Positions 35,544 to 44,279 of a stretch of DNA of 50,467 nt are shown here, piece by piece. Source of the stretch: an uncultured Rhizobiaceae bacterium (GTDB taxonomy: Bacteria > Pseudomonadota > Alphaproteobacteria > Rhizobiales > Rhizobiaceae); assembly GCA_947259295.1 (NCBI GenBank), contig CAMYMG010000034.1, positions 1 through 50,467 of the forward strand, read 5' to 3'. The translations under genes and the position numbers were made by a program. Numbering within the stretch: position 1 is the first letter of the stretch; every line of letters starts with the position of its first letter. The notes under the pieces were generated by a model. It searched no databases. It worked only from the letters and a program-made list of their open reading frames with translations, and was not told the origin of the DNA.

Positions 35544-36739
35544 CAAACGTTTCCGCCCGATGTCAAGTCACGACCCGAACCGCCGAACCGGGCGATGCGC
35601 TCGCCAAGACGTCGAGCCGCCGACAAAAGCCCGTCCGCCAGATAGACCGGCAGTTCCATCGTGCGGTTGTTGCGGATGAACCAGATGCATATTCCCGCCG
35701 TCCCGGCAGGAATGCCGTACACCAGGGGCCAGAGCCATGGCCTCGGCTGCACCTGATTCGCGATGAAATACCCCGCCCATCGGACCACCAGCGCGATCGT
35801 CAGGGCCGTGACGATCGGATGGATTCGCGCCTCGCGATGCGATCGTGCGTCGCCTGAGACGGCAAGCGCGATCAGTGCAAACACGAGAGAATAAACCCAT
35901 TCCGAAAAGCGTCGATGCAACTCCGCCGTGAACGATTCCGGCTTGGCCTTGTAGACAGGGTCGTTGCGGTCGGGATTGAACAGATAGCTAAGCGTCTGGT
36001 CCTTGGGATAGAGCTTCGGCGTGCCCGATGCACCGGCAAATGCGGAGAGATCGAAGGCGTAGGAATCGAACCGGATGATCGAGATGTCGCCATTCGCGAT
36101 CTTGCGGTCGATTTCGCCGTCTTCCATGATCAGCAGGTCCTGGTTGCCCCGCTCGACCACGGCTCCCGACTTGGCGTAGTAGACGAGGTCCATGCCTTCC
36201 GTGCGCGAATCGGCGACGAAGATGCCGCGGAACTTTCCATCGGCGAGCCGTTCGCCGATCTGGATGTAGAGCCCGTCGTCGATCTTGCGGAAGGTGCCTT
36301 CCTGGATGACCAGCGACAGAAGGTCGCCGCGCGCCTGCGCGACGAGTTCGCGTCCGCGCTGTCGGGCATAGGGGTCGACCCCGTTGTCCACGGCGAACGA
36401 AACGATGCTCGCTATCAGCGCAAGCGCAATGACGGGTCGGATGGTGGTCCAGCGCGAACCGCCGGCGGCGCTGATCACAGCCAGCTCTGAATCCGTGTTC
36501 ATCACCGTCAGCGTCTGGGCGACGCCGATGATTACCGCGAACGGCATGACGATCGGCAGCACCGACGGAAGGATGAGGGAAGCAATCTCGAAGAAGGCGA
36601 GCGCCGACTGCCCGCTGTCGGTAACCAGGTTGATTCGGGCCAGAACCTGCGTCGTCCACACGATGGCCAGCGTCCAGACCAGCGCTGCCAGAAACAGCGT
36701 CGACGCACGGCGGAGTATGTAGCGTTCGATGATTCTCAT
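35543..36739 (-). CDS. lptF: LPS export permease LptF
   Basis: The 398-residue YjgP/YjgQ-family protein begins MRIIERYILRRASTLFLAAL and has six membrane segments around a periplasmic domain. It pairs with LptG to form the export channel. ATG 36739 fits the family N terminus. It heads the minus-strand run lptF-lptG-lptD-surA-rsmA-ASCH. The 289 bp upstream are shared with the divergent pepA gene and should hold both promoters. I could not pick clear -35/-10 elements there. Confidence 0.94.
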   Translation of the reverse strand: MRIIERYILRRASTLFLAALVWTLAIVWTTQVLARINLVTDSGQSALAFFEIASLILPSVLPIVMPFAVIIGVAQTLTVMNTDSELAVISAAGGSRWTTIRPVIALALIASIVSFAVDNGVDPYARQRGRELVAQARGDLLSLVIQEGTFRKIDDGLYIQIGERLADGKFRGIFVADSRTEGMDLVYYAKSGAVVERGNQDLLIMEDGEIDRKIANGDISIIRFDSYAFDLSAFAGASGTPKLYPKDQTLSYLFNPDRNDPVYKAKPESFTAELHRRFSEWVYSLVFALIALAVSGDARSHREARIHPIVTALTIALVVRWAGYFIANQVQPRPWLWPLVYGIPAGTAGICIWFIRNNRTMELPVYLADGLLSAARRLGERIARFGGSGRDLTSGGNV

Positions 36740-37028
36740 TAGCTCTGGACTTCGTCGGGGCTGCTTTCCCGGGCCGCACTGTTCACGCACCAGTGTCAAA
36801 AGCAAGTAACCGCACGGTGATGCCGACACAACCCGCGCGGCAGAAGCGCCTCCGTTCGGCGTGCATATTGAGACTCATTTGCCTGCGCTATCGGGTCAAA
36901 TGCAGCAGAAAGGCCCGCTTTTCAGGCTTGCGACAGCGACCGCAATCCCGTTCAAGCCTTGCAAAGCGTGGCGAAACCGCCAAATGTCGCCCACAATCAC
37001 TCAATCCAGCCATGTCAGGTCACTTTCA

Positions 37029-38525
37029 ATGACGCCGCAGCCATCCATCACATTCGCAAAGATCGCCTCGCCGAAGAAAGGCAGCGCCGTTGTCCTGGTC
37101 GCCGAGAAGGGCGCGATCAGCGACGCCGCCAAGGCCTGCGATCCTTCGGGCACGCTGGAGCGCGCGTTCTCCATCACCGGGTTCTCCTCGAAACTCGCGT
37201 CCCTCGTCGAGGTGATCGCGCCGGAAGGCACTGGGCTTAACCGCCTGGTCGGCGTCGGCGTCGGCAAGGCCGACGCTGTGAGCGAGTATGACTGGCATCG
37301 GCTGGGCGGCGTCATAGCGGCGCATTTCCGCAAGGCCGATGATGTCGGGATCATCCTCGATCTGCCGGATGGCGCGGTGAGCGGAGAGGATGCGGCGCGT
37401 CTTGCTGCCGGAATTCGCCTGCGCTCCTACACGTTCGACAAGTACAAGACCAAGAAGGACGAGTCGGACGGCAACCCGACGCCACGCAATCCGTCGAAGT
37501 TCACCATCCATTGCGCCAATCCGGCGGCCGCCAGGAAGGCATTCGCCGATCTCGACGCGGTCGTCGACGGGGTGAACCTCGCGCGCGACCTGGTCAACGA
37601 GCCGGCCAACAAGCTCGGGCCGGTCGAGTTCGCGGCGGAGGCCAAGGCTCTGGAGAAGCTCGGCGTCAAGGTCGAGATCCTGACCGAGAAGGAAATGACC
37701 AAGCTCGGCATGGGCGCGCTGCTTGGCGTTGCGCAGGGGTCGCCGCGCGGCGCCCGCATGGCGGTCATGCAGTGGGATGGCGGCAAGGCGAAGCAGAAGC
37801 CGATCGCCTTCGTCGGCAAGGGCGTCACCTTCGATACGGGCGGCAACTCGATCAAGCCTGCCGCCGGCATGGAAGACATGAAGGGCGACATGGGCGGCGC
37901 GGCCGCGGTCGTCGGACTGATGCGCGCCCTGGCCGGGCGCAAGGCCAAGGCCAATGTCGTCGGCATCGTAGGCCTGGTCGAAAACTCGGTTGACGGCAAT
38001 GCCCAGCGGCCCGGCGACATCGTCACGTCGATGTCGGGCCAGACCATCGAGGTGCTCAACACCGACGCCGAGGGCCGCCTCGTGCTGGCCGACGCGCTCT
38101 GGTACTGCAACCAGCGCTTCGAGCCGCAGTTCATGGTCAATCTTGCGACGCTCACCGGCGCCATCATCGTCGCGCTCGGCCAGAGCCATGCCGGCCTTTT
38201 CTCCAACAATGACGAATTGTCGACGAGGCTGGTGGAGGCCGGTCTGTCGACGCAGGAGAAGGTCTGGCGGATGCCGCTCGGCGCGGAATACGACAAGCTC
38301 ATCGATTCCAAGAATGCCGACATGAAGAACATCGGCGGCCGCTACGGCGGCTCGATCACGGCCGCGCAGTTCCTGCAGCGCTTCGTCAAGGAAACGCCAT
38401 GGGCTCACCTCGATATCGCCGGAACCGCCATGGGGTCGCCTCTCAACGACGTCAGCCAGTCCTGGGGCTCGGGTTTTGGCGTCAGGCTGCTCGATCGGCT
38501 GGTGCACGACCACTACGAGGGGTGA
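37029..38525 (+). CDS. pepA: Leucyl aminopeptidase (M17)
   Basis: The 498-residue cytosolic zinc or manganese exopeptidase shows the M17 signature [14 protein letters not shown] and the metal ligands in [12 protein letters not shown]. Members form hexamers and release N-terminal residues, and E. coli PepA also binds DNA at xer sites. The start at 37029 is chosen because upstream in-frame residues are not conserved. It is divergent from lptF. holC follows 42 bp downstream, a pairing also seen in many proteobacteria. Confidence 0.96.
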   Translation: MTPQPSITFAKIASPKKGSAVVLVAEKGAISDAAKACDPSGTLERAFSITGFSSKLASLVEVIAPEGTGLNRLVGVGVGKADAVSEYDWHRLGGVIAAHFRKADDVGIILDLPDGAVSGEDAARLAAGIRLRSYTFDKYKTKKDESDGNPTPRNPSKFTIHCANPAAARKAFADLDAVVDGVNLARDLVNEPANKLGPVEFAAEAKALEKLGVKVEILTEKEMTKLGMGALLGVAQGSPRGARMAVMQWDGGKAKQKPIAFVGKGVTFDTGGNSIKPAAGMEDMKGDMGGAAAVVGLMRALAGRKAKANVVGIVGLVENSVDGNAQRPGDIVTSMSGQTIEVLNTDAEGRLVLADALWYCNQRFEPQFMVNLATLTGAIIVALGQSHAGLFSNNDELSTRLVEAGLSTQEKVWRMPLGAEYDKLIDSKNADMKNIGGRYGGSITAAQFLQRFVKETPWAHLDIAGTAMGSPLNDVSQSWGSGFGVRLLDRLVHDHYEG

Positions 38526-38567
38526 GATCGGTGAGGGATTCGCCTTGCGGACGACCCGGATCGGCTC

Positions 38568-39017
38568 ATGCCTGAAGTGCTCTTCTACCATCTGACCGAA
38601 ACGACGCTCGAGGATTCGCTGCCCGGCCTCCTCGAGCGCAGTCTCGCCCGAGGCTGGCGCGCCGTCGTCCAGACCGGCACGGAGGAGCGGCGCGACGCGT
38701 TGGACATGCATCTGTGGAGCTACAGGGACGATTCGTTTCTCGCCCACGGGACCGATCGCGACGGCCATGCGGCAGATCAGCCCGTGCTGCTGACCGTAAC
38801 CCCGGACAATGCCAACGACGCCCAGATCCGGTTCCTCGTCGATGGTGCGACACCGCCGGATATTTCAAGTTACGAGCGGGCCGTATTCCTGTTCGACGGT
38901 CACGACAGCGCTCAGGTCGGGGCGGCCCGCGAACACTGGAAGATCATAAAGGCGGGGGGCCATGCCGTGACCTACTGGCAGCAGACGCCCGACAAGAAAT
39001 GGGAACGCAAGGCGTGA
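38568..39017 (+). CDS. holC: DNA polymerase III chi subunit
   Basis: The 149-residue protein has the chi pattern: EVLFYHLTETTLEDSLPGLLE at the start, GWRAVVQT, LWSYRDDSFLAHG and a final VTYWQQTPDKKWERKA. Chi bridges the clamp loader to single-stranded DNA-binding protein. The pepA-holC neighbourhood supports the call. The length is normal. Confidence 0.93.
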   Translation: MPEVLFYHLTETTLEDSLPGLLERSLARGWRAVVQTGTEERRDALDMHLWSYRDDSFLAHGTDRDGHAADQPVLLTVTPDNANDAQIRFLVDGATPPDISSYERAVFLFDGHDSAQVGAAREHWKIIKAGGHAVTYWQQTPDKKWERKA

Positions 39018-39058
39018 AATCTTTCCGATCGGCCGCCCGGCCCGGGCAAGGCTGACAA

Positions 39059-39673
39059 ATGCGCGTATTCTTTCTGTTGATCCTGCTGGCCGGCATCGGC
39101 TTGGGCATCCTCTATCCTTGGGCGGCGACCAATTTTTCGGGTCGCGAAATCGCAACCTTGCCTGTCTATGATCGAGACGCCGGTTTCAGTCAGGCCGAGG
39201 CCCGGCTCGCGTCGGCGGACGCACCCGTCAGGGTTCTCGTCGACATGACGGCGCTGGCAGCGCCGGAGTTCGCGCCCACCAGGACCGTGCTGACCATGAC
39301 GGTTTCGGGCGAGCAGGGCACGGTGCTTGCCGAGACGATGAGCTTCGCCGAGTCGAAGCCGCAGGAGCGGAACCCGCAGCTGCGCCAGAAGATCTACCGC
39401 GACGAGGTTGGCCTCCTTACCGGGATCGAGGACGGCGACTACACATTTGTGGTCGGGCCGGGCGATGCGGAGGGGATCGATATTCAATCGGTGGACATCG
39501 TTCTGCGCGGCGGCGCTGCAGTGCTCGACCCGAGGCTGCAGCCGGTCGGTTATGTATTGTCGGCGATCGGCTTCATCGGTCTGGTGCTTGCCATGCGCGC
39601 CCGCCGGCGCAAGTCTGGCAATGTTGCGCAACCCGGGCCCCGCTGGGGCAGGGGCGGCGGCAATTCTGCCTGA
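39059..39673 (+). CDS. Uncharacterised protein with terminal membrane helices
   Basis: I do not recognise the family. The 204-residue protein has a hydrophobic N-terminal helix or uncleaved signal (residues 1-22), a hydrophilic, probably periplasmic, middle part with beta-type pattern, and one helix near the C terminus (YVLSAIGFIGLVLAMRA) followed by a short basic, Gly-rich tail. The middle part contains DGDYTFVVGPGDAEG. It lies between holC and rlmJ, 12 bp from the latter. Two anchors around a small periplasmic domain suggest an envelope role. Confidence 0.7.
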   Translation: MRVFFLLILLAGIGLGILYPWAATNFSGREIATLPVYDRDAGFSQAEARLASADAPVRVLVDMTALAAPEFAPTRTVLTMTVSGEQGTVLAETMSFAESKPQERNPQLRQKIYRDEVGLLTGIEDGDYTFVVGPGDAEGIDIQSVDIVLRGGAAVLDPRLQPVGYVLSAIGFIGLVLAMRARRRKSGNVAQPGPRWGRGGGNSA

Positions 39674-39685
39674 GGGTGAACCAGG

Positions 39686-40546
39686 GTGAACTATCGTCAC
39701 GCCTACCATGCCGGCAATTTCGCCGACGTCGTCAAGCATATCGCACTGGCGCGTCTGGTCGAATATCTCAAGCGCAAGGACAAGGCTTTCCGGGTCATCG
39801 ACACCCATGCCGGGATCGGGCTCTACGACCTGTCGTCGACCGAGGCGCAGAAGACCGGTGAATGGCGAGACGGCATCGGACGCCTGCTGGAGGCAACACT
39901 AAGTCCTGCGGCTGCTCCATTGCTGGCGCCCTACATCGACGCGGTGAAGTCGGTGAACCCGGATGGCGGTCTCGTCCGCTATCCTGGGTCTCCGAAGATC
40001 GCCCGCCACTTGCTCAGGAAGCAGGATCGCCTGCTGGCGATCGAACTCCACCCGCGTGACGCGGCACGGCTCAAGGAGCGCTTTGCCGGCGATGTCCAGG
40101 CGCGCGTGCTGGAGCTCGATGGCTGGCTGGCCTTGGGCGCGCATGTGCCGCCCAAGGAGAAGCGCGGCCTTGTTCTGGTCGATCCGCCATTCGAGGAAGG
40201 CGGCGAATTCACCCGGCTGGTCGAGGGGCTCGTCAAGTCGCATCGCCGCTGGCCGGGCGGCATCTATGCGCTCTGGTACCCCATCAAGGACAGGGCGGCC
40301 GTCAACCGCTTCCGCCGATCGCTGGCCGAATCGGGAGTGCCTGCGATCCTCGATGTCGCCTTCAATGTCCGGGCGCCCTCGCACGAGCCGCGGCTCGACG
40401 GGGCCGGGCTGGTCGTGGTCAACCCGCCCTATATATTTGAACAGGAAATGCGGCTCGTGCTGCCCATGCTGAAATCCGTGCTGGCCGACGATCCCGGCGC
40501 CGGCTGGACCCTCGATTGGCTGTCCCCCGAAGCCGCGACCGCTTGA
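39686..40546 (+). CDS. rlmJ: 23S rRNA (adenine2030-N6)-methyltransferase
   Basis: The 286-residue protein begins NYRHAYHAGNFADVVKH, diagnostic of RlmJ. It has the SAM-site region VIDTHAGIGLYDL and the catalytic tetrad motif in LVDPPFEEGGEF. It methylates A2030 of 23S rRNA. Its start codon is GTG at 39686. Some members were annotated as competence protein ComJ, a role not supported here. Confidence 0.93.
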   Translation: MNYRHAYHAGNFADVVKHIALARLVEYLKRKDKAFRVIDTHAGIGLYDLSSTEAQKTGEWRDGIGRLLEATLSPAAAPLLAPYIDAVKSVNPDGGLVRYPGSPKIARHLLRKQDRLLAIELHPRDAARLKERFAGDVQARVLELDGWLALGAHVPPKEKRGLVLVDPPFEEGGEFTRLVEGLVKSHRRWPGGIYALWYPIKDRAAVNRFRRSLAESGVPAILDVAFNVRAPSHEPRLDGAGLVVVNPPYIFEQEMRLVLPMLKSVLADDPGAGWTLDWLSPEAATA

Positions 40547-40598
40547 CCGCAACCCGACGATTTCGCACAGTGACTTTCACCGATCCCACGAGGCCGAT

Positions 40599-41039
40599 AT
40601 GACCCGAATCTTCTCTTCCGTCCTGGCAGCACTGGTCGGCCTGGCGGGCATGTCACTGGCCCCAGCAACCGTCAAGGCAGCCGACCTCGGCGCCTACTAC
40701 GAGGACGATCCAGGCATTTGCGGGCAGGCCTGGGTGCTCGGCAAGATCACCAACCGGTTCCACTATCAGGTCACGCACGTGCCGAACCTGCCCGATGTCA
40801 GGATCACGGATTTCCGCTCCATTCATCAGCATCGCTACCTGCCGGCAACGGAAGACAGCCCGATCGGCCGCCGCTACTGCGGTGCCAAGGTGCTGCTCTC
40901 CGATGGTCAGGACCGCGACATCTGGTACCTGATCGAGGAAGGCATGGGGTTCGTCGGGATCGGCGACAATGTCGAGTTCTGCGTTTCGGGCTTCGATCGC
41001 TGGTACGTCTACAACGGACGCTGCCGCATCCTGCGCTGA
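40599..41039 (+). CDS. Secreted conserved hypothetical protein
   Basis: I do not recognise a named family. The 146-residue protein has a clear signal peptide (core FSSVLAALVGLAGMSLA, cleavage likely after KAA). The mature part of about 117 residues is mixed and rich in aromatic residues. Four Cys (in GICGQ, RRYCGAK, VEFCVSG and GRCRILR) could form two disulfides. It is probably periplasmic. GAGG lies six bases before the ATG. The RNase T2 gene starts seven bases after its stop, so the two exported proteins are likely co-expressed. Confidence 0.75.
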   Translation: MTRIFSSVLAALVGLAGMSLAPATVKAADLGAYYEDDPGICGQAWVLGKITNRFHYQVTHVPNLPDVRITDFRSIHQHRYLPATEDSPIGRRYCGAKVLLSDGQDRDIWYLIEEGMGFVGIGDNVEFCVSGFDRWYVYNGRCRILR

Positions 41040-41046
41040 CACGTCC

Positions 41047-41742
41047 GTGACGCATGGTGCACTGAAGGCGGCCGCTTTCGTGCTCGCCCTGTTCGCTGCT
41101 GCCGGCTGCGCGCCATCGGCGGACGCACCCGGCGAGGACGGTGCCGTCCGCAAAACCCTGCCGATCGGCTCGGGCTTTGATTTCTACGTGCTCTCCTTGT
41201 CCTGGTCGCCGAGCTACTGCGAGGCCGAGGGCGCCGACGCCAATCGCCAGCAATGCAATGCCGCGCGGCCCTATGCGTTCGTGGTGCACGGGCTGTGGCC
41301 GCAGTTCGAGCGCGGGTACCCGACCGATTGCGCGACGGCCGAGCCCGACGTCGCCAACGCGACGCTGCGCACCCTCTACGACCTGACGCCGTCCGCCGGC
41401 CTGATCCGGCACGAATGGAGAAAGCACGGCACCTGCTCGGGGCTCTCGCAGGCCGACTATTTTTCCGTCCTTCGAGCGGCGCGTGAGGCGGTAACGATTC
41501 CCGCGGCCTACGAGCGGCTTGCCGACTACCAGACGCCGGGCCCGGACGATGTCGAGGCGGCCTTCCTGGAAGCCAATCCCGGCCTTGCGCCGGAAGCCGT
41601 CGTTGTCAGCTGCGACCGGCGCTATCTCCGGGAGGTCAGGATCTGCCTCACCAAGGAGCTCGGCTTCCGTGCCTGCCCCGAAGTCGATCGCCGGGCATGC
41701 CGGCGCCCGAAAGTCGTGATGCCGCCCGTCCGCGGCGGCTAG
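41047..41742 (+). CDS. RNase T2-family lipoprotein
   Basis: The 231-residue protein starts with GTG, giving a lipoprotein signal with lipobox FAAAGC (Cys21), so it should be membrane-anchored and face the periplasm. Both RNase T2 catalytic segments are intact: CAS I FVVHGLWPQ with His81, and CAS II IRHEWRKHGTC with His122, Glu123, Lys126 and His127. Such enzymes cut RNA without base specificity through 2',3'-cyclic phosphates. Six or more other Cys suggest disulfides. A longer in-frame start exists inside the preceding gene but would lose the signal peptide. Confidence 0.88.
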   Translation: MTHGALKAAAFVLALFAAAGCAPSADAPGEDGAVRKTLPIGSGFDFYVLSLSWSPSYCEAEGADANRQQCNAARPYAFVVHGLWPQFERGYPTDCATAEPDVANATLRTLYDLTPSAGLIRHEWRKHGTCSGLSQADYFSVLRAAREAVTIPAAYERLADYQTPGPDDVEAAFLEANPGLAPEAVVVSCDRRYLREVRICLTKELGFRACPEVDRRACRRPKVVMPPVRGG

Positions 41743-41812
41743 GACATCGCCACCTCTCCAGAACCGCCAACCCAGCCCGCTTCAGACCGCGGGCCGCACC
41801 GGAAGAATGAAA

Positions 41813-42409
41813 ATGCCCAAGCTGCTCTATGCCCCCGCATCCCCCTACAGCGCCAAGGTTCGCATGGCCGCGCGCTATGCCGACATCGCGCTCGAGGCCG
41901 TCACTGTCGAGACCTCGGCGGAGCCGCCCGAACTGATCGGCGCCAATCCCTTGGGCAAGATCCCGGTGCTGGTCACCGACGACGGCGAGGCGGTGTTCGA
42001 CAGCCGCGCCATCATCCAGTACCTCAACCGCCTGTCCGGCAGCCGGCTGTTCTCGCGCAGTCCGGCACGGCGCACCGAGGCCGAGCGCCTGGAGGCCCTT
42101 GCCGACGGCATCGCCGATTGCGCCCTGGCGCATGTCTACGAGCGCCGCTCGCGCCCGGAGGAGATGGTGCACGGGCCGTGGCTCGACAAGCAATGGGCGA
42201 AGGTCCTGCGTGGGCTTGACCATCTGAATGCCAGCCCGCCGAAGCTCGGCAAGAAGCTCACCGCCGGCCACATCGCGCTGCGCTCGACGCTGGCCTATCT
42301 CGATCTCAGGTTTTCGGGAAAGTGGGAAAAGGGTCGCGGCAGGCTGAAGCGCTGGGCGGCGCGTTTCGACGAGAAATTCCCGGAGCTGAAGAGCCTGCTG
42401 CCGTCCTGA
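41813..42409 (+). CDS. Glutathione S-transferase family protein
   Basis: The 198-residue protein has a thioredoxin-fold N-terminal domain (KLLYAPASPYSAKVRM, NPLGKIPVLV, DSRAIIQYL) and an all-helical C-terminal domain. SPYS near residue 10 probably supplies the glutathione-activating Ser. GGAAGA sits six bases before this ATG and touches the alternative ATG at 41807. The substrate is unknown. A perfect terminator follows immediately. Confidence 0.88.
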   Translation: MPKLLYAPASPYSAKVRMAARYADIALEAVTVETSAEPPELIGANPLGKIPVLVTDDGEAVFDSRAIIQYLNRLSGSRLFSRSPARRTEAERLEALADGIADCALAHVYERRSRPEEMVHGPWLDKQWAKVLRGLDHLNASPPKLGKKLTAGHIALRSTLAYLDLRFSGKWEKGRGRLKRWAARFDEKFPELKSLLPS

Positions 42410-42416
42410 CGGCACA

Positions 42417-42445
42417 AAAAAGCCGGGCACTGGGCCCGGCTTTTT
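42417..42445. terminator. Bidirectional rho-independent terminator
   Basis: AAAAAGCCGGGC (42417-42428) and GCCCGGCTTTTT (42434-42445) form a perfect 12-bp stem with a 5-base loop. A and T runs flank it on both sides, so it can end the GST transcript on the plus strand and the porin transcript on the minus strand. Confidence 0.92.
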
Positions 42446-42464
42446 CGAGATATCCGAGGGTGAA

Positions 42465-43121
42465 TTAGAACTTCATGCCCAGGCCGACGAGAACGCGGCT
42501 GTCCTTGTCGCTGACTTCGGAACCGTTGAAGGTGTCGCTGCCGAAATCGGTGTAGCGATATTCGACGCGACCGAACACGTTGTCGGTGACCATCATGTCG
42601 GCACCGGCGCCGGCCGTCCAGCCGATCATCGTGTTGCTCTCGCTGGTTACGCCATCAGAGACCTCGAGGTCCTTGGCCGCGCCACCCGCCGTAGCGTAGA
42701 GGAGAACAGCCGGGGAAACGACGTAACCGAGACGGGCACGAAGCGAGCCCTCGACGCCGGAGTCCGACGTATATCCGGCGTTCGAGCCGTCAGCCCAGCT
42801 GTAGCCGATGTCGGCTTCGGCGCCGGCCACGATATTGCCGACCTGATAGTTGTAGCCGACGAAGCCGTTGAGCAGGAAGCCATCGGTGTTGATAGTGGTG
42901 TCGGCGCCCTCGTCATCCGTACGACCGGCAAACGAGTAGCCGCCCATCACACCGGCATAGGCGCCGGTCCAGGTTGCTACCGGCGGCTCGGCCATCGGAG
43001 CGGCTGGTACGGGGGGCTCTTCCATGATCACGTCGGCCGCGTGGGCGGACATCGTGCCCATCAGGGCAACGAGCCCAAGCGCCGCTGCCACGGGCCGCAT
43101 ATTCTTGAGATGATAGTTCAT
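42465..43121 (-). CDS. Omp25/Omp31-type outer membrane beta-barrel protein
   Basis: The 218-residue protein has a signal peptide ending in MSAHAAD, then a Pro/Glu-rich linker and an eight-strand barrel starting WTGAYAGVMGGYSF. Alternating strands such as FGRVEYRYTDFGS follow, and it ends in Phe (VLVGLGMKF), the usual signal for barrel insertion. It belongs to the opacity-like porin family abundant in rhizobia and Brucella. The start has GGAG at good spacing. Upstream codons of the open frame are non-coding. It may be a structural envelope protein. Confidence 0.9.
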   Translation of the reverse strand: MNYHLKNMRPVAAALGLVALMGTMSAHAADVIMEEPPVPAAPMAEPPVATWTGAYAGVMGGYSFAGRTDDEGADTTINTDGFLLNGFVGYNYQVGNIVAGAEADIGYSWADGSNAGYTSDSGVEGSLRARLGYVVSPAVLLYATAGGAAKDLEVSDGVTSESNTMIGWTAGAGADMMVTDNVFGRVEYRYTDFGSDTFNGSEVSDKDSRVLVGLGMKF

Positions 43122-43514
43122 TCTTTTACTCCATGGCCACAAGACACAGTGTGGTTCGCTTAAGACGATCCAAGCCGCCCGGGAGGGAAACGGCCTCGTC
43201 GTCTGACAGTTCCGAATGTCGTGTCGAAATGTGGCCCCAGCGAACCTGAATTTGGGTCTTTGACTGGCGCGAATGAGGCTGAATGTTGACGTTGCTTTTG
43301 CGCAACAACACCATGTCAGCATTCGTCGCCGATGACCCGCAAGAGCGCTTGGTGTATGGCCGCGCGCCACCTATATCTGGGCGGGACGCTGCCGCGTGCC
43401 GAGGCTTTTCCCCCGGCATTTGCAGTTTCGGACACAATGCTGCCGAAAGAACAAACGGATTTTAACTAAAGGCCGCCACATCCGGCGAGCCCGTGCGGCA
43501 CAAAAGGAATCTGG
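43122..43514. promoter_or_regulatory. Divergent intergenic region between porin and SDR genes
   Basis: This 393-bp region has no credible gene. It must hold the porin promoter (minus strand) and the SDR-uvrC promoter (plus strand). A small dyad GTTGC-N6-GCAAC is seen around 43288-43303. I see no clear sigma-70 hexamer pair. A 60-codon frame at 43283-43465 has no recognisable product. Confidence 0.4.
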
Positions 43515-44279
43515 ATGGTGGAGGCCGCGAAAACGGCACTGGTAACCGGCGGGGCAAGGCGGATCGGCGCGGCGATCGTCGAGGATCTCGCCGCGCACGG
43601 CTTCGCCGTCGTCATCCACTGCAACCGCTCGCGCGACGAGGCGGCAGAGCTCGCGGCCAGGATCACCCGGTCCGGCGGCCGCGCTGCGGTGGTGACCGCC
43701 GACCTGACCGAGACGGGCGAAACGGAGGGGCTCCTTCCGGCCGCCGTGGCGGCACTCGGGCCGATCGGCCTCCTGGTCAACAACGCCTCGATCTTCGAGA
43801 ACGATTCGCTCGGGGATTTCCAGCCGGGCGTCTGGGAACGGCATTTTGCCATCCACGTGAAGGCCCCGGCGTTGCTGGCCCGCTCCTTCGCCGCAGCACT
43901 GCCGGCCGACAGCAAGGGCCTCGTCGTCAACGTCATCGACCAGCGCGTCTGGAAGCCCACGCCGCAATACTTCTCCTACACGCTGTCGAAATCGGCACTG
44001 TGGACGGCGACGCGCACCATGGCCCAGTCGCTCGCTCCGAACATCCGGGTCAACGCGCTCGGACCCGGGCCGACGCTCGCCAATGTCCGGCAGGCAAGCC
44101 ACGACTTTGCGGCCCAGGTCGACGGCATTCTCCTCAGGAAGGCGCCCGATCTCGGCGAGTTCGGCGCGGCGATCCGCTATCTCTGGGACGCGCCCTCCGT
44201 CACCGGCCAGATGATCGCGCTTGACGGCGGACAGCATCTTGCCTGGCGCACGCCCGATGTGACAGGCATGGTCGAATGA
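43515..44279 (+). CDS. SDR oxidoreductase, FolM/pteridine-reductase-like
   Basis: The 254-residue short-chain dehydrogenase has the dinucleotide motif TGGARRIG. This fits the TGxxxRxG form that marks pteridine reductases and FolM (dihydromonapterin reductase), unlike the TGxxxGIG of most SDRs. NNAS follows, and the catalytic Tyr and Lys lie in YTLSK. Its end overlaps the uvrC start by four bases (ATGA), so the two are co-translated. Reduction of a pterin is a reasonable guess, and the substrate is unproven. Confidence 0.8.
   Translation: MVEAAKTALVTGGARRIGAAIVEDLAAHGFAVVIHCNRSRDEAAELAARITRSGGRAAVVTADLTETGETEGLLPAAVAALGPIGLLVNNASIFENDSLGDFQPGVWERHFAIHVKAPALLARSFAAALPADSKGLVVNVIDQRVWKPTPQYFSYTLSKSALWTATRTMAQSLAPNIRVNALGPGPTLANVRQASHDFAAQVDGILLRKAPDLGEFGAAIRYLWDAPSVTGQMIALDGGQHLAWRTPDVTGMVE

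Noticed and set aside
37026..38768. 580-codon frame antisense to pepA
   Set aside because: Shadow of pepA with no recognisable domain.
43283..43465. Possible 60-residue small gene upstream of the SDR
   Set aside because: No ribosome site, no recognisable sequence, and ordinary intergenic composition.
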